Assembly (NCBI GenBank): GCA_016293615.1
Contig: JAEDDX010000013.1
Span: 1 to 46,292, forward strand
Reading direction: 5' to 3'
Length of the DNA stretch: 46,292 bases
DNA from: Acetatifactor sp.
GTDB taxonomy: Bacteria > Bacillota > Clostridia > Lachnospirales > Lachnospiraceae
Below, in pieces: positions 38,123 through 46,292 of the stretch. Position numbers and translations under genes: made by a program. Numbering within the stretch: position 1 is the stretch's first letter; each line of letters opens with the position of its first letter. The notes beneath the pieces are model-generated. The model ran no database searches. It was not told where the DNA came from and saw only the letters and a list, made by a program, of their open reading frames with translations.

Positions 38123-40249
38123 ATGAAGATTCAGAAGCGAGACGGACGAGTGGTACCGTATGAGGAAGAGAAGATCATTGCGGCGATTCAGAAGGCAAAT
38201 CAAGAGGTCGAAGAGAAGGACAGAGTGGGTGAGGAGCTGATCGCGCAGATTTTGGAGGCTGTAAAAGCGGAAGGAAAGGAACTGCAGACGGTAGAGCATG
38301 TGCAGGACATTATCGAGCAGCATCTGGTAGCGGCGAATAAGTATGCCATTTCGAAAAAGTATATGGTTTACCGATACCAGAGAAGTCTTTTGCGTAAGTC
38401 CAACACGACCGATGAGTCGATTCTGAAGCTGATACGCAACGAAAACAAAGAACTTGCAGAGGAAAACTCCAACAAAAACACCCGGCTGGCTTCTACCCAG
38501 CGCGATTACATCGCAGGTGAGGTGTCCAGGGATGTCACCAGAAGAATGCTGCTCCCGGAGCATATTTCCATGGCACACGACAACGGTGTGATTCACTTTC
38601 ATGACGCGGACTATTTTATCCAGCCCATTTTCAACTGCTGTCTGATCAATATTAAGGACATGCTGGACAATGGTACATCCATCAACGGCAAGATGATTGA
38701 ATCACCCAAGAGCTTTCAGGTAGCCTGCACCGTCACCACACAGATCATTGCGGCTGTGGCAAGTAACCAGTACGGCGGTCAGTCCGTCAATATCAAGCAT
38801 CTCGGCAAGTATCTGCGCAAGAGCAGGGAAAAGTTTGCCCTCCAGCTGGAGGAGGAATTCGGTGACACCCTTGACCGCGAGACCAAGGGAAAAATCGTTG
38901 CAATGCGCCTGCGGGACGAGCTCCGTTCCGGGGTACAGACCATTCAGTACCAGATCAACACCCTGATGACGACGAACGGCCAGTCTCCTTTTGTGACTCT
39001 TTTCCTGCATCTGGACGAGACGGATGAGTATGTGGAAGAGACTGCGCAGATCATTGAAGAAATTTTCCGGCAGAGAATTCAGGGAACCAAGAACGAGAAG
39101 GGCGTCTATGTGACGCCGGCTTTCCCGAAGCTGGTCTATGTCTTGGACGAGAATAACTGCCTGAAGGGCGGTAAGTACGACTATGTCACCAGACTGGCGG
39201 CACAGTGCTCCGCCAAGAGAATGTATCCCGACTATATCTCCGCCAAGAAGATGCGTGAGAATTATGAGGGAAATGTATTTTCGTGTATGGGGTGTCGTTC
39301 CTTCCTTTCCCCCTGGAAGGATGAGGACGGCAACTATAAATGGGAGGGGCGCTTTAACCAGGGCGTTGTGAGCCTGAATCTCCCTCAGATCGGTATCCTT
39401 GCGAAGGGGAACGAGGAGGTCTTCTGGAAGCTTCTGGATGAAAGACTTGAGCTTTGTTACGAGGCTTTGATGTGCAGACACAAATCCCTTCTCGGGACGG
39501 TTTCCGATGTCAGCCCCATTCACTGGCAGTACGGTGCAATCGCAAGACTCAAGAAGGGTGAGAAAATCGACAAGCTGCTGTATGGCGGCTATTCCACGAT
39601 GTCACTGGGCTATATCGGCCTGTATGAGCTGACCTATCTGATGAAGGGCTGCAGCCATACTGAGCCCGTCGGCAAGGAATTTGCCCTTCGCGTGATGGAT
39701 CACATGAAGGATGCGGCTGCAAAGTGGAAGGAGGAGACCGGTATTGCGTTCTCCCTCTACGGAACGCCCGCGGAGAGCCTTTGTTATCGCTTTGCAAGAA
39801 TTGACAGAGAAAAATACGGCGAGATTGAGAATGTGACAGACAAGGGGTATTATACCAACTCCTACCACATTGATGTGCGTGAGAAGGTGGATGCTTTTAC
39901 AAAGTTTACCTTCGAGAGTGAGTTCCAGAATAAGTCTCTGGGCGGCGCGATTTCCTATGTTGAGATTCCGAATCTGATGCACAATACGGAAGCAATCGAA
40001 GAACTGATCCGCTTCATCTACGAGAATATTCAGTATGGTGAATTCAATACCAAGTCTGACTATTGCCACGAGTGCGGATATGACGGAGAGATCATTGTCA
40101 ATGATGACAATGAGTGGGAGTGCCCTCAGTGCCATAACAAAGACCACGCCAAAATGAATGTCACCAGAAGGACCTGCGGCTATCTGGGAGAGAATTACTG
40201 GAACACAGGTAAGACCAAAGAGATCAAATCCAGAGTGCTGCATTTATAA
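38123..40249 (+). CDS. nrdD: anaerobic ribonucleoside-triphosphate reductase
   Basis: Class III ribonucleotide reductase makes dNTPs by glycyl-radical chemistry under anoxia. The 708 residues begin with an ATP-cone regulatory domain (KIQKRDGRVVPYEEEKIIAA) and end with a zinc ribbon (CHECGYDG...CPQCHNKD) and the radical loop RRTCGYLGENYW, with the radical Gly at residue 686. Active-site cysteines lie in the finger region (SCMGCRSFLSPW). Length and motifs are normal. The activase gene follows 25 bp downstream. Confidence 0.95.
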   Translation: MKIQKRDGRVVPYEEEKIIAAIQKANQEVEEKDRVGEELIAQILEAVKAEGKELQTVEHVQDIIEQHLVAANKYAISKKYMVYRYQRSLLRKSNTTDESILKLIRNENKELAEENSNKNTRLASTQRDYIAGEVSRDVTRRMLLPEHISMAHDNGVIHFHDADYFIQPIFNCCLINIKDMLDNGTSINGKMIESPKSFQVACTVTTQIIAAVASNQYGGQSVNIKHLGKYLRKSREKFALQLEEEFGDTLDRETKGKIVAMRLRDELRSGVQTIQYQINTLMTTNGQSPFVTLFLHLDETDEYVEETAQIIEEIFRQRIQGTKNEKGVYVTPAFPKLVYVLDENNCLKGGKYDYVTRLAAQCSAKRMYPDYISAKKMRENYEGNVFSCMGCRSFLSPWKDEDGNYKWEGRFNQGVVSLNLPQIGILAKGNEEVFWKLLDERLELCYEALMCRHKSLLGTVSDVSPIHWQYGAIARLKKGEKIDKLLYGGYSTMSLGYIGLYELTYLMKGCSHTEPVGKEFALRVMDHMKDAAAKWKEETGIAFSLYGTPAESLCYRFARIDREKYGEIENVTDKGYYTNSYHIDVREKVDAFTKFTFESEFQNKSLGGAISYVEIPNLMHNTEAIEELIRFIYENIQYGEFNTKSDYCHECGYDGEIIVNDDNEWECPQCHNKDHAKMNVTRRTCGYLGENYWNTGKTKEIKSRVLHL

Positions 40250-40274
40250 ATGACAGTGACGGAAAGGCAACAAC

Positions 40275-40793
40275 ATGAATTATGCCAGTCTGAAGAAGAC
40301 CGATGTGGCAAACGGCCCGGGCATCCGGGTATCCCTGTTTGTCAGCGGATGTACCCATGCGTGCAAAGGATGTTTTAATGCGGTTGCATGGGACTTTCAA
40401 TACGGCCAACCCTTCACGGATGAAACGATGAAAGAAATATTGGATGCGCTTGCCCCTGAGTATATCAGGGGTTTCAGCGTTTTGGGCGGAGAACCGATGG
40501 AGCCGCAAAACACGGACACGGTGTTGGAGATCATAAGGAAGGTAAAGCAAAGCTATCCGCAGAAGGATGTCTGGTGCTATACCGGGTACGAATATGAGAA
40601 GGATCTGCTCGCCAGGGAAGCAGCGGGAGACCGGAACATGACGGAGCTTCTGGAGCTGATTGACGTGCTGGTAGACGGCGAATTCATAGAAGAGAAGAAA
40701 AACCTTCGCCTGGCTTTCAGGGGCTCAGAGAATCAGAGACTGATCGACCTGAAAAAGACCCGCCTCGCAGGACAGGTCGTGTGCCTGGAGTAA
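40275..40793 (+). CDS. nrdG: anaerobic RNR-activating radical SAM protein
   Basis: NrdG uses S-adenosylmethionine and a 4Fe-4S cluster to generate the glycyl radical on NrdD. The cluster cysteines are Cys26, Cys30 and Cys33 (CTHACKGC), and the SAM-binding GGEPM lies near residue 73. The 172-residue length fits the family. It forms an operon with nrdD. Immediately after its stop the sequence changes to AT-rich accessory DNA. Confidence 0.94.
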   Translation: MNYASLKKTDVANGPGIRVSLFVSGCTHACKGCFNAVAWDFQYGQPFTDETMKEILDALAPEYIRGFSVLGGEPMEPQNTDTVLEIIRKVKQSYPQKDVWCYTGYEYEKDLLAREAAGDRNMTELLELIDVLVDGEFIEEKKNLRLAFRGSENQRLIDLKKTRLAGQVVCLE

Positions 40794-40795
40794 AT

Positions 40796-42238
40796 ATGAA
40801 CAGTGAAAATACAGCAGTCCTTTCTATTCTTTCTGCGGATAAGGTGTTTGTAACACTTGCCGATGGAACAGAGAATGTCCTTTCTAACGGAGGCAAATTT
40901 GAATCCATTGATGAGAATAATATTGATGGGACTGTATTTTCCAGACAGGATCTGACATTTAATGGAAGCGGTACACTGACAGTTACTTCACCTGCCGGTC
41001 ACGGTATTGTCTGCAAGGATGATCTTGTATTTACAGAAGGCACTTACATGGTAACCTCTGCGTCGCATGGTCTGGATGCCAATGACAGTGTTCGGATTGC
41101 GGAAGCGTCCATTACCATTCATGCCGGAAAGGACGGCATCCACGCAGAGAATACGGAGGATGTGTCCCTTGGCTTTGTATATATTTTAAGCGGAACCATG
41201 GATATCGAGGCAGAAGGCGATGGTATATCAGCAGGAGCTTATCTGCAGGTACAGGATGGAACTATCCATCTTCTTGCCGGTGGCGGCTATGAGAATGGTA
41301 CTTCTAAAAGCTCTGCTTCTTATGGCGGAATTAAGGGCGGCGGTAAACCGGGCCGTTCTTCTGCTAAGACAGTTCCGGAAGAAAACAGTACCAATATGAT
41401 GCCTCAGGAAGAAAGCAGCAGTATGACAACTTCGGAAGGAAGCAGTACCAGTATGAAAGGCTTAAAAGCCATCAGTGGTATTGTGATCTCAAATGGCAGG
41501 ATAACCATTGACTCTGCAGATGATGCGATTCACTCCAACACGTCTGTGATTATGAATGGCGGTACCTTTGAGATTGCTTCCGGTGACGATGCTGTTCACG
41601 CAGACGATACACTCACAATTACAGACTGCGATATGAATATATCAAAATCTTACGAAGGTCTCGAAGCACAGAAACTTTATGTGAAGGGTGGAACGATTGT
41701 ATTAAACGCCACGGATGATGGCCTAAATGCTTCCGGAGGAACCGATTCCAGCGGTATGACAGGAGGAAGAGACGGCATGTTTGGCGGCAAAAGGCAGTCT
41801 TCCGGGAATGGTGTGATTGAAATTTCCGGTGGCAATCTGACCATCTATGCTTCCGGTGATGGCCTGGATTCGAATGGAACGCTGACGATTTCGGATGGAT
41901 ATATCTATGTGGCGAATCCGACCGCCGGAGATACTTCTATCATTGATGCGGATGTCAGTCCAGTCATTACCGGAGGAACGTTTGTCAGCACAGGCTCAAC
42001 GACGATGATGGCACAGACATTTGCCTCTTCTTCCACACAGGGTGTCATTACATGTACAACCGGGACACAATCTCCGGGATCTGTCGTAACAGTAAAAGAC
42101 AGCAATGGTAACAGTGTAATCTCTTATGAAGTGGAATATGGCTGTGCCATGGTAATTATCAGTAGCCCGGATATCGTAAAGGGCGATATATATACGCTTA
42201 CATTAGGACCAAAATCCGGCAGTGTTCAGGCTGAATAA
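40796..42238 (+). pseudogene. N-terminally truncated Cthe_2159-type carbohydrate-binding protein
   Basis: The 480 residues match the right-handed beta-helix family of Cthe_2159 (DUF4353): LSILSADKVFVTLADGTENV then LSNGG, repeats of GHGIVCKDDLVFTEGTY and GDGISAG, GKDGIHAENTEDVSLGFVYI, a Ser-rich insert near 200-225, and a C-terminal SGSTTMMAQTFASSSTQGVI region. Full-length members have a lipoprotein or secretion signal and about 100 more residues before this point. Here the frame begins within the conserved domain (NSENTA preceding ADKV), 3 bp after the nrdG stop, so the 5' end was lost at this junction. By chance GGAG lies 6 bp before the ATG, so a cytoplasmic product is possible. Members bind acidic polysaccharides. 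Confidence 0.75.
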
Positions 42239-42246
42239 ATATAAAA

Positions 42247-42276
42247 GGGGGCGTATCGGTGGATACGTCCCTTTCT
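42247..42276 (+). terminator. intrinsic terminator
   Basis: GGGGCGTATC pairs with GATACGTCCC around a 4-nt loop, followed by TTTCT, just after the stop of the Cthe_2159-type gene. Confidence 0.75.
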
Positions 42277-42281
42277 ATAAA

Positions 42282-42734
42282 GTAGGTGATAAAGATTGGA
42301 TAAATTGTGTTGAAGATGTACTGGCAATTTGTAGTATTGCTGAAAAGGCTCCAAACACTTTGGTGCTCGGAAGTCGCAAACTCAAAGAAAATGAACCTTT
42401 GCGCAGTAAGTTTGGAAATACAGTCACAAGATTTGTTTCTTATATTTCTACGGGATTGAAAGTACATGATGCTCAAACGGGACTTCGTGCTTTTCGGACG
42501 GACCTTATTCCTGTGCTGAGGGATATTTCGGGAGAACGGTACGAGTATGAAAGGAATGTATTACTCCGTTGTGCCCGTGATAAGATTCGGATTCTGGAGC
42601 ATGAGATTGAAACAATCTATATTGAAAATAATGCCCAGTCTCATTTTGATACGGTAAAGGATTCGGTACGGATTTACAAGGAAATACTTGATGTCTTCTT
42701 ATGCAGGTTAATCAGCAGACACTATATAATATAA
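42282..42734 (+). pseudogene. C-terminal remnant of a family 2 glycosyltransferase
   Basis: From about 42312 the frame reads VEDVLAICSIAEKAPNTLVL then GSRKLKENEPLRSKFGNT, then VHDAQTGLRAFRTDLIPVLR and the rest of a DPM1-like GT2 domain. The family's N-terminal 90-100 residues, including the nucleotide-sugar DxD region, are missing, and no credible start or ribosome binding site precedes it. The few codons before VEDV do not match. In Lachnospiraceae such glycosyltransferases can lie beside Cthe_2159-type, CotH and VTC-domain genes, so this and the previous remnant may derive from one damaged locus. Confidence 0.7.
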
Positions 42735-42761
42735 ATAGAACATAGGGTTTGAAATGGCAGA

Positions 42762-42786
42762 AAGGAATCCAATTTGGGTTCCTTTT
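42762..42786. terminator. intrinsic terminator between convergent genes
   Basis: AAGGAATCC (42762-42770) pairs with GGGTTCCTT (one G-T pair) and is followed by TTT; A residues on the left allow some function for the minus-strand gene too. Confidence 0.75.
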
Positions 42787-42795
42787 TGATTGCGG

Positions 42796-43197
42796 TTAAC
42801 TGTTGTCGGATAAAATTTTTAAGGAACGGAGCACTTTTTTAATTGCTGCAAAGCTTTCCTCACTCAAATCATGTTCGACCTTACAGGCATCAGCCAAGGC
42901 GGTTTCTTTGCTTACGCCGATATACATTAGTAAATCAGCAAGTATAGTATGTCGTTCTAATACATCTTCGGCTCGTTGTCTGCCGGCTTCGGTTAGTGTG
43001 ATGTACCCGGTGCTGTCCATCGTTATGTATTGTTTTTCACGAAGGTTTTTCATGGCAACACTGACACTTGGTTTTGTAAAATTCAGTTCATTTGCAATAT
43101 CTATTGAACGAACCTGTCCTTTGCTTTTTTGCAGCATAAGAATTGCCTCTAAATAATCCTCCAACGACTCGTCTGCACGATGTTTAATATAACTCAT
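42796..43197 (-). CDS. DtxR/MntR-family metal-dependent regulator
   Basis: A 133-residue regulator with the HTH SLEDYLEAILMLQKSKGQVR, then SIDIANELNFTKPSVSVAMK, followed by TLTEAGRQRAEDVLERHTIL and the metal-binding region DACKVEHDLSEESFAAIKKV. Candidate ligands are the Glu and His of VEHDLSEES together with the Cys of DACK and a His in ERH. Members respond to Fe(II) or Mn(II) and repress metal uptake genes; the lack of the SH3 domain is usual in the short Firmicute forms. DUF3793 genes are often found near such iron regulators and Feo transporters, which suggests iron, but no feo gene is present here. Confidence 0.88.
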   Translation of the reverse strand: MSYIKHRADESLEDYLEAILMLQKSKGQVRSIDIANELNFTKPSVSVAMKNLREKQYITMDSTGYITLTEAGRQRAEDVLERHTILADLLMYIGVSKETALADACKVEHDLSEESFAAIKKVLRSLKILSDNS

Positions 43198-43232
43198 TAT
43201 GGCATCTCCAATCTTTTTTCACATCATATGAA

Positions 43233-43428
43233 ATGAGGGTCAAAAGGTATTTTGCCCCTCATTTGATATACGAATTGCTCCGTTGCTGCGCAACTCACGC
43301 AATTCTACACACATTCGGAATCCGTTGATTTTCCAAGGAAAATCACTACTTCCTCATGTGTGTGCGGGTCAACAAGTCAGAACTCTTATCCTGCAAGCAG
43401 GAACGAGTTCTGACCTTTTGACCCTTGT
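43233..43428. mobile_element. MITE-like element of four nested hairpins
   Basis: The 11-mer GGGTCAAAAGG (43237-43247) recurs inverted at 43414-43424, bounding about 190 bp without a gene. Inside are four stem-loops in order: ATGAGGGTCAAAA/TTTTGCCCCTCAT (43233-43262); GAATTGC with inner GTTGC (43272-43305); ACACACAT with inner GATTTTCC (43307-43363); and GGGTCAA-GTCAGAACTC with inner CCTGC (43366-43424). Nearly every base is paired. The flanks share a weakly similar ATATGA-containing stretch. A non-autonomous transposable or REP-type element is the likeliest explanation; a structured RNA is the alternative. Confidence 0.6.
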
Positions 43429-43447
43429 ATCATCATATCATTTTTGA

Positions 43448-43879
43448 ATGAAAAAGACAAATAGAAAAAACACAGAGCTTATTGAGCATTGTGCTCCCAC
43501 TCTGGCCGGTATGAAATCTGCAAGCCTCTTTAACTATTTCCATAAAGGAGAACAGGTTGTCCGGGAAGAACTTCGGGAAATCAATGACTTACTGAATGAT
43601 AAAGGGGTTTACGCAGATGTTCTGATTTGGCGGGAAAAATCAGCTTTCATATATGTATATCGGGTAAAAATGTTGGAAAAGGAATTAAAACAGCCAGGGG
43701 TTTTAGAGTTGCTTGAAAGATATGGCTATGAAAATTCCGATATTGATTCCTGCATGAAACATTTGAAATATCGACTTTTGAAATCTACTTGTTTCCCACA
43801 TGAAATAGGGGCTTTTCCTGGATATCCGCTGGAAGATGTAAAAGAGGTTAAGTTCTTCAATGGGCAGGTACTTTGCTGA
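43448..43879 (+). CDS. DUF3793 protein, probably C-terminally truncated
   Basis: A 143-residue protein of the DUF3793 family: IEHCAPTLAGMKSASLFNYF, then LIWREKSAFIYVYRVKMLEK and CFPHEIGAFPGYPLEDVKEV. The catalytic role is unknown; members often accompany flavodoxin, FeoB and DtxR-type regulators. Relatives, as I remember them, run some 40-60 residues further after PLEDV with a Cys-rich segment. Here the frame continues directly into a long hairpin whose sequence supplies the last codons (FFNGQVLC), so the tail was replaced. Only a poor ribosome binding site is seen. Confidence 0.65.
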   Translation: MKKTNRKNTELIEHCAPTLAGMKSASLFNYFHKGEQVVREELREINDLLNDKGVYADVLIWREKSAFIYVYRVKMLEKELKQPGVLELLERYGYENSDIDSCMKHLKYRLLKSTCFPHEIGAFPGYPLEDVKEVKFFNGQVLC

Positions 43880-43919
43880 AAATAGCAGAGTGCCTGTTCC
43901 GTTGAAGATGTTATTTTTT
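43855..43919. terminator. long hairpin with T-run, insertion-like
   Basis: Arms of 23-24 nt (43855-43877 and 43884-43907) pair around a 6-nt loop with few mismatches; the ends are CTTCAA and TTGAAG. TTATTTTTT follows at 43911-43919. It serves the DUF3793 gene and the convergent MATE gene. Its left arm is coding for the end of the DUF3793 frame. Confidence 0.7.
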
Positions 43920-45242
43920 CCTCTTCCATGGACCGTTGTAATAAAATCCAATGGATAGTACCGCAGCTACACACCATCCGATAGGCCATGCACACCAGAT
44001 TCCGGTTGCTCCGAGTGCTGTCCTTGAGAAACAGAAAGCAAGCAATACGCGAAGAATTAAATCTGTAAAAGTAGCTATCATAAATTTTTTCATCATGCCG
44101 GATCCCCTCAGAATGCCATCTGCTACTAATTTCGCAGAAACCACAAAATAGAAAGGTGACAGGATTTTCAGATAGGTGATGCCTGTCTGCATGGCAAGTT
44201 TAGTTGGAGCATCCATAAAGAGTTTTAATACGATATTTCCGCCAAAGAAGTAAAGTAGAAACAACGGGAGACTCAGCATCCATACTAATTTGATACCAAC
44301 ACCGAACCCCTGTTTTACCCGGTCAAGCTTCCTGGCACCAAGATTCTGTGCTGTATAGTTGGAAATTCCGTTTCCAAGTGTTGTAAATGAAGTAATCACC
44401 AGATTATTCAGTTTTACGGCAGCAGAATATCCGGCCATGACAGGTGCTCCGAAACCGTTAATAATACTCTGGATAATGATGTTACCTATGGAAATAAAGC
44501 TTTGCTGCAAAGTACTTGGAATGGCAATCACTACAATCTGTTTTAAAAGCTGTAAATCAAATAGAGGAGCTTTTTCTTTTTCTTCGATTTTCGCAAGTCT
44601 CTTGAATACTACAATCATTGCCAGAATGCAGCTGATTCCCTGACAGAGAAATGTTGCCCAGGCTACACCGGCTACCCCCATGTGGAATGCCTTTACAAAC
44701 CAGATATCTACTGCGATATTGGACATAGAAGATATCGCCAGAAAGTAAAATGGTGTTTTGGAATCTCCGAGTGCAGAGAAGATACCGGTAGCAATATTGT
44801 AGAAAAAGACAAATGGTAATCCCCATGCGTAAATATCAAGATACAGTTTTGAATCTGCAAATACTTCTTCAGGGGTTCGAATTAACCGAAGCAACATACC
44901 GGATCCGAGTATTCCGATGAGCATTAACAGGATACAAACAAAACCACTGAAAATACAGGCAGTGTAAACGGCAGTTTTCATTTCTTTATAATTTCTGGCT
45001 CCAAACAGCTTGGAAACGACAACGGAACAGCCCATGTTGCATCCAAAGGCAAAGGCAATAAAAATTAATGTAATCTCATAGCTGTTGCCAACTGCTGCTA
45101 ATGCATTTTCCCCCACAAACTTGCCGGCAACTAAGCTGTCCGCTATATTATAGAGCTGCTGGAAAATAATGCTTCCAAATAAAGGCATACAGAATTTCCA
45201 CAATACGGTTTGTGGGTTTCCCACAGTCAGATCTTTATTCAT
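43911..45242 (-). CDS. MATE-family efflux transporter
   Basis: A 443-residue exporter with twelve helices in two halves. Typical features are PLFGSIIFQQLYNIADSLVA then GKFVGENALAAVG near residue 20, and in the second half IPSTLQQSFISIGNIIIQSI and GNGISNYTAQNLGARKLDRV. Such proteins expel drugs or metabolites using Na+ or H+ gradients; the substrate is unknown. AAGGAG lies before the ATG, inside the remains of an upstream gene whose stop overlaps the start by 8 bp, so it was once the second gene of an operon. Confidence 0.92.
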   Translation of the reverse strand: MNKDLTVGNPQTVLWKFCMPLFGSIIFQQLYNIADSLVAGKFVGENALAAVGNSYEITLIFIAFAFGCNMGCSVVVSKLFGARNYKEMKTAVYTACIFSGFVCILLMLIGILGSGMLLRLIRTPEEVFADSKLYLDIYAWGLPFVFFYNIATGIFSALGDSKTPFYFLAISSMSNIAVDIWFVKAFHMGVAGVAWATFLCQGISCILAMIVVFKRLAKIEEKEKAPLFDLQLLKQIVVIAIPSTLQQSFISIGNIIIQSIINGFGAPVMAGYSAAVKLNNLVITSFTTLGNGISNYTAQNLGARKLDRVKQGFGVGIKLVWMLSLPLFLLYFFGGNIVLKLFMDAPTKLAMQTGITYLKILSPFYFVVSAKLVADGILRGSGMMKKFMIATFTDLILRVLLAFCFSRTALGATGIWCAWPIGWCVAAVLSIGFYYNGPWKRKK

Positions 45243-45430
45243 TTTCAGGAGTCTCCTTTTCTTTTAAACAGTCGATAATCAGACTGACACATCCGTCTAT
45301 GCTGAAGTGGCTGCCGGATAGCATCATGTTGCAGTTTTTCTCAAATCTCTTGCCCACCGCTTCCATATATTCTGCCAGTGCAAATGATATTCTGCATAAA
45401 TTGGATTGGGTTTTGTTACTGGCAGTATTA
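45235..45430 (-). pseudogene. 3' remnant of a gene upstream of the MATE gene
   Basis: On the minus strand a frame reads LAEYMEAVGKRFEKNCNMML then SGSHFSIDGCVSLIIDCLKE and stops at 45235, overlapping the MATE start in the manner of translational coupling. No start codon with a ribosome binding site precedes it and its N-terminal part dissolves into AT-rich DNA near 45430. I do not recognise the family. It is probably the end of a lost gene. Confidence 0.4.
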
Positions 45431-45505
45431 TAATTCCTTATAAGATATGTGTAAAATATTAATTATAATATTGTGATATATGAAATTGATATGCGAGGAA
45501 CTGCA

Positions 45506-46292
45506 ATGAACATCAGCTATGACTATTACAGAGTCTTTTATTATGTAGCAAAATACAAGAGTTTTACCGGAGCTGCCAAAGCACTTCTTAATAACCAGCC
45601 TAACATTACCAGAATGATGAAAAAACTGGAAGGGGAATTGGGGTGTACATTGTTTGTAAGACAGCGGCATGGCATTATACTGACTCCGGAAGGAGAAAAA
45701 CTATATGCCCATGTCTCCGTTGCTTTTGAACATATCCTGTGTGGAGAAGAGGAAATAGCCAGAGAAAAAAGTCTGCAGTCAGGGATGGTTACTGTGGTAG
45801 CCAGTGAAATAGCACTCCATTGTGTATTGCTTCCTGTTTTGAAAGCATTCCGAAAGAATTATCCAGGCATCCGTATCAGGATACTAAGTCAATCTACACC
45901 GCAGGCAATTGAGGTGTTGAAAAAAGGACTGGCAGATTTCGCAATTGTAACAGAACCTTTTGACCTCCCGGCCGGGATTGGTTCAAAACCCCTTAGAATC
46001 ATTCGGGAAGTTCCGGTTTGCAGTACAGCATTTTCACTTTCTCCAGATTCTACTCTTACTGAAGAACAGATAAAGAAATATCCATTGATTGGACTTGGGG
46101 AACAAACAGCTTCCTTTCGTTTTTATTCAGATGTTTTTGGCAGAATGGGAATGTCCTTTATCCCAGATGTGGAGGTTGCTACAGCAGACCAGATTTTACC
46201 GATGATAAAATCTGATCTGGGTATTGGCTTTGTGCCGATGGATTTTCTGGAAAAGGAAAATAGGGAGAATCTGGTTATCCTAAACATGACAC
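45506..46292 (+). CDS. LysR-family transcriptional regulator (runs off the window)
   Basis: The first 262 residues are present. The N-terminal HTH is MNISYDYYRVFYYVAKYKSF, then TGAAKALLNNQPNITRMMKK and LEGELGCTLFVRQRHGIILT; the effector domain follows (SGMVTVVASEIALHCVLLPV, then LADFAIVTEPFDLP and IKSDLGIGFVPMDF). The frame is open at the right edge. GAGGA lies 6 bp before the ATG at 45506; an in-frame ATG five codons earlier lacks a site. It diverges from the MATE gene, the usual arrangement when a LysR protein controls its neighbour. TATAAT at 45463-45468 may be its -10. Confidence 0.9.
   Translation, partial: MNISYDYYRVFYYVAKYKSFTGAAKALLNNQPNITRMMKKLEGELGCTLFVRQRHGIILTPEGEKLYAHVSVAFEHILCGEEEIAREKSLQSGMVTVVASEIALHCVLLPVLKAFRKNYPGIRIRILSQSTPQAIEVLKKGLADFAIVTEPFDLPAGIGSKPLRIIREVPVCSTAFSLSPDSTLTEEQIKKYPLIGLGEQTASFRFYSDVFGRMGMSFIPDVEVATADQILPMIKSDLGIGFVPMDFLEKENRENLVILNMT

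Overview
The window looks like a chromosomal segment of an anaerobic, low-to-mid GC Firmicute, most likely a gut Lachnospiraceae (Clostridia). The signs are the gene order rimP-nusA-rnpM-L7Ae-infB-rbfA-nrnA-truB-ribF, an oxygen-sensitive class III ribonucleotide reductase with its radical-SAM activase, a BceRS-AB peptide-antibiotic module, a DHH oligoribonuclease (nrnA), strong AGGAGG ribosome binding sites and TTGACA/TATAAT promoters. The assignment is inference from gene content; no rRNA or tRNA gene was seen.

Layout. (1) 1-2340: two hairpin terminators, the ribosome-assembly GTPase rsgA, then an XRE regulator joined to a stray membrane-sensor fragment. (2) 2388-3783: an AT-rich acyltransferase gene and gene debris (a deleted DUF4143-type ATPase, a scrambled chromate-transporter fragment). 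(3) 3812-9887: a split chromate transporter, a GH43 glycosidase, an RsmH-like methyltransferase with an N-terminal extension, a two-domain polyphosphate:AMP phosphotransferase and an SDR oxidoreductase. (4) 10044-14651: a complete BceRS-BceAB-type sensing and detoxification module with a candidate BceR operator before the ABC genes. (5) 14678-18662: a BlaI/BlaR1-type repressor and membrane protease pair; the protease carries a very large extracytoplasmic region, and the promoter overlaps a 16-bp inverted repeat pair. (6) 18816-27713: the nusA-infB translation operon through ribF. (7) 27691-33422: a Na/Pi cotransporter, an SH3-NlpC/P60 cell-wall hydrolase, rpsO and pnp; pnp has a long hairpin leader. 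(8) 33423-36143: a gene-poor stretch holding one PD-(D/E)XK-like protein of unknown function, flanked by many copies of a TACAACA motif and preceded by a thymine-depleted repeat leader. (9) 36144-40793: a PadR regulator with a DUF4097 protein, then nrdD-nrdG behind NrdR boxes and a leader terminator. (10) 40794-46292: an AT-rich accessory region of decapitated genes (Cthe_2159-type protein, GT2 glycosyltransferase), a DtxR-type regulator, a hairpin-rich MITE-like element, a DUF3793 protein, a MATE exporter and an incomplete LysR regulator.

Core blocks are compact and co-directional. The accessory blocks at 2.2-3.8 kb, 33.4-36.1 kb and 40.8-46.3 kb are richer in A+T, contain truncated genes and hold most of the unexplained structure. 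No CRISPR array, transposase, integrase or phage gene was recognised. The strongest lead for something undescribed is 33.6-35.5 kb: an orphan nuclease-like gene with an apparent non-standard start codon, an unusual leader and a flanking repeat family. The 43.2-43.4 kb multi-hairpin element is second.
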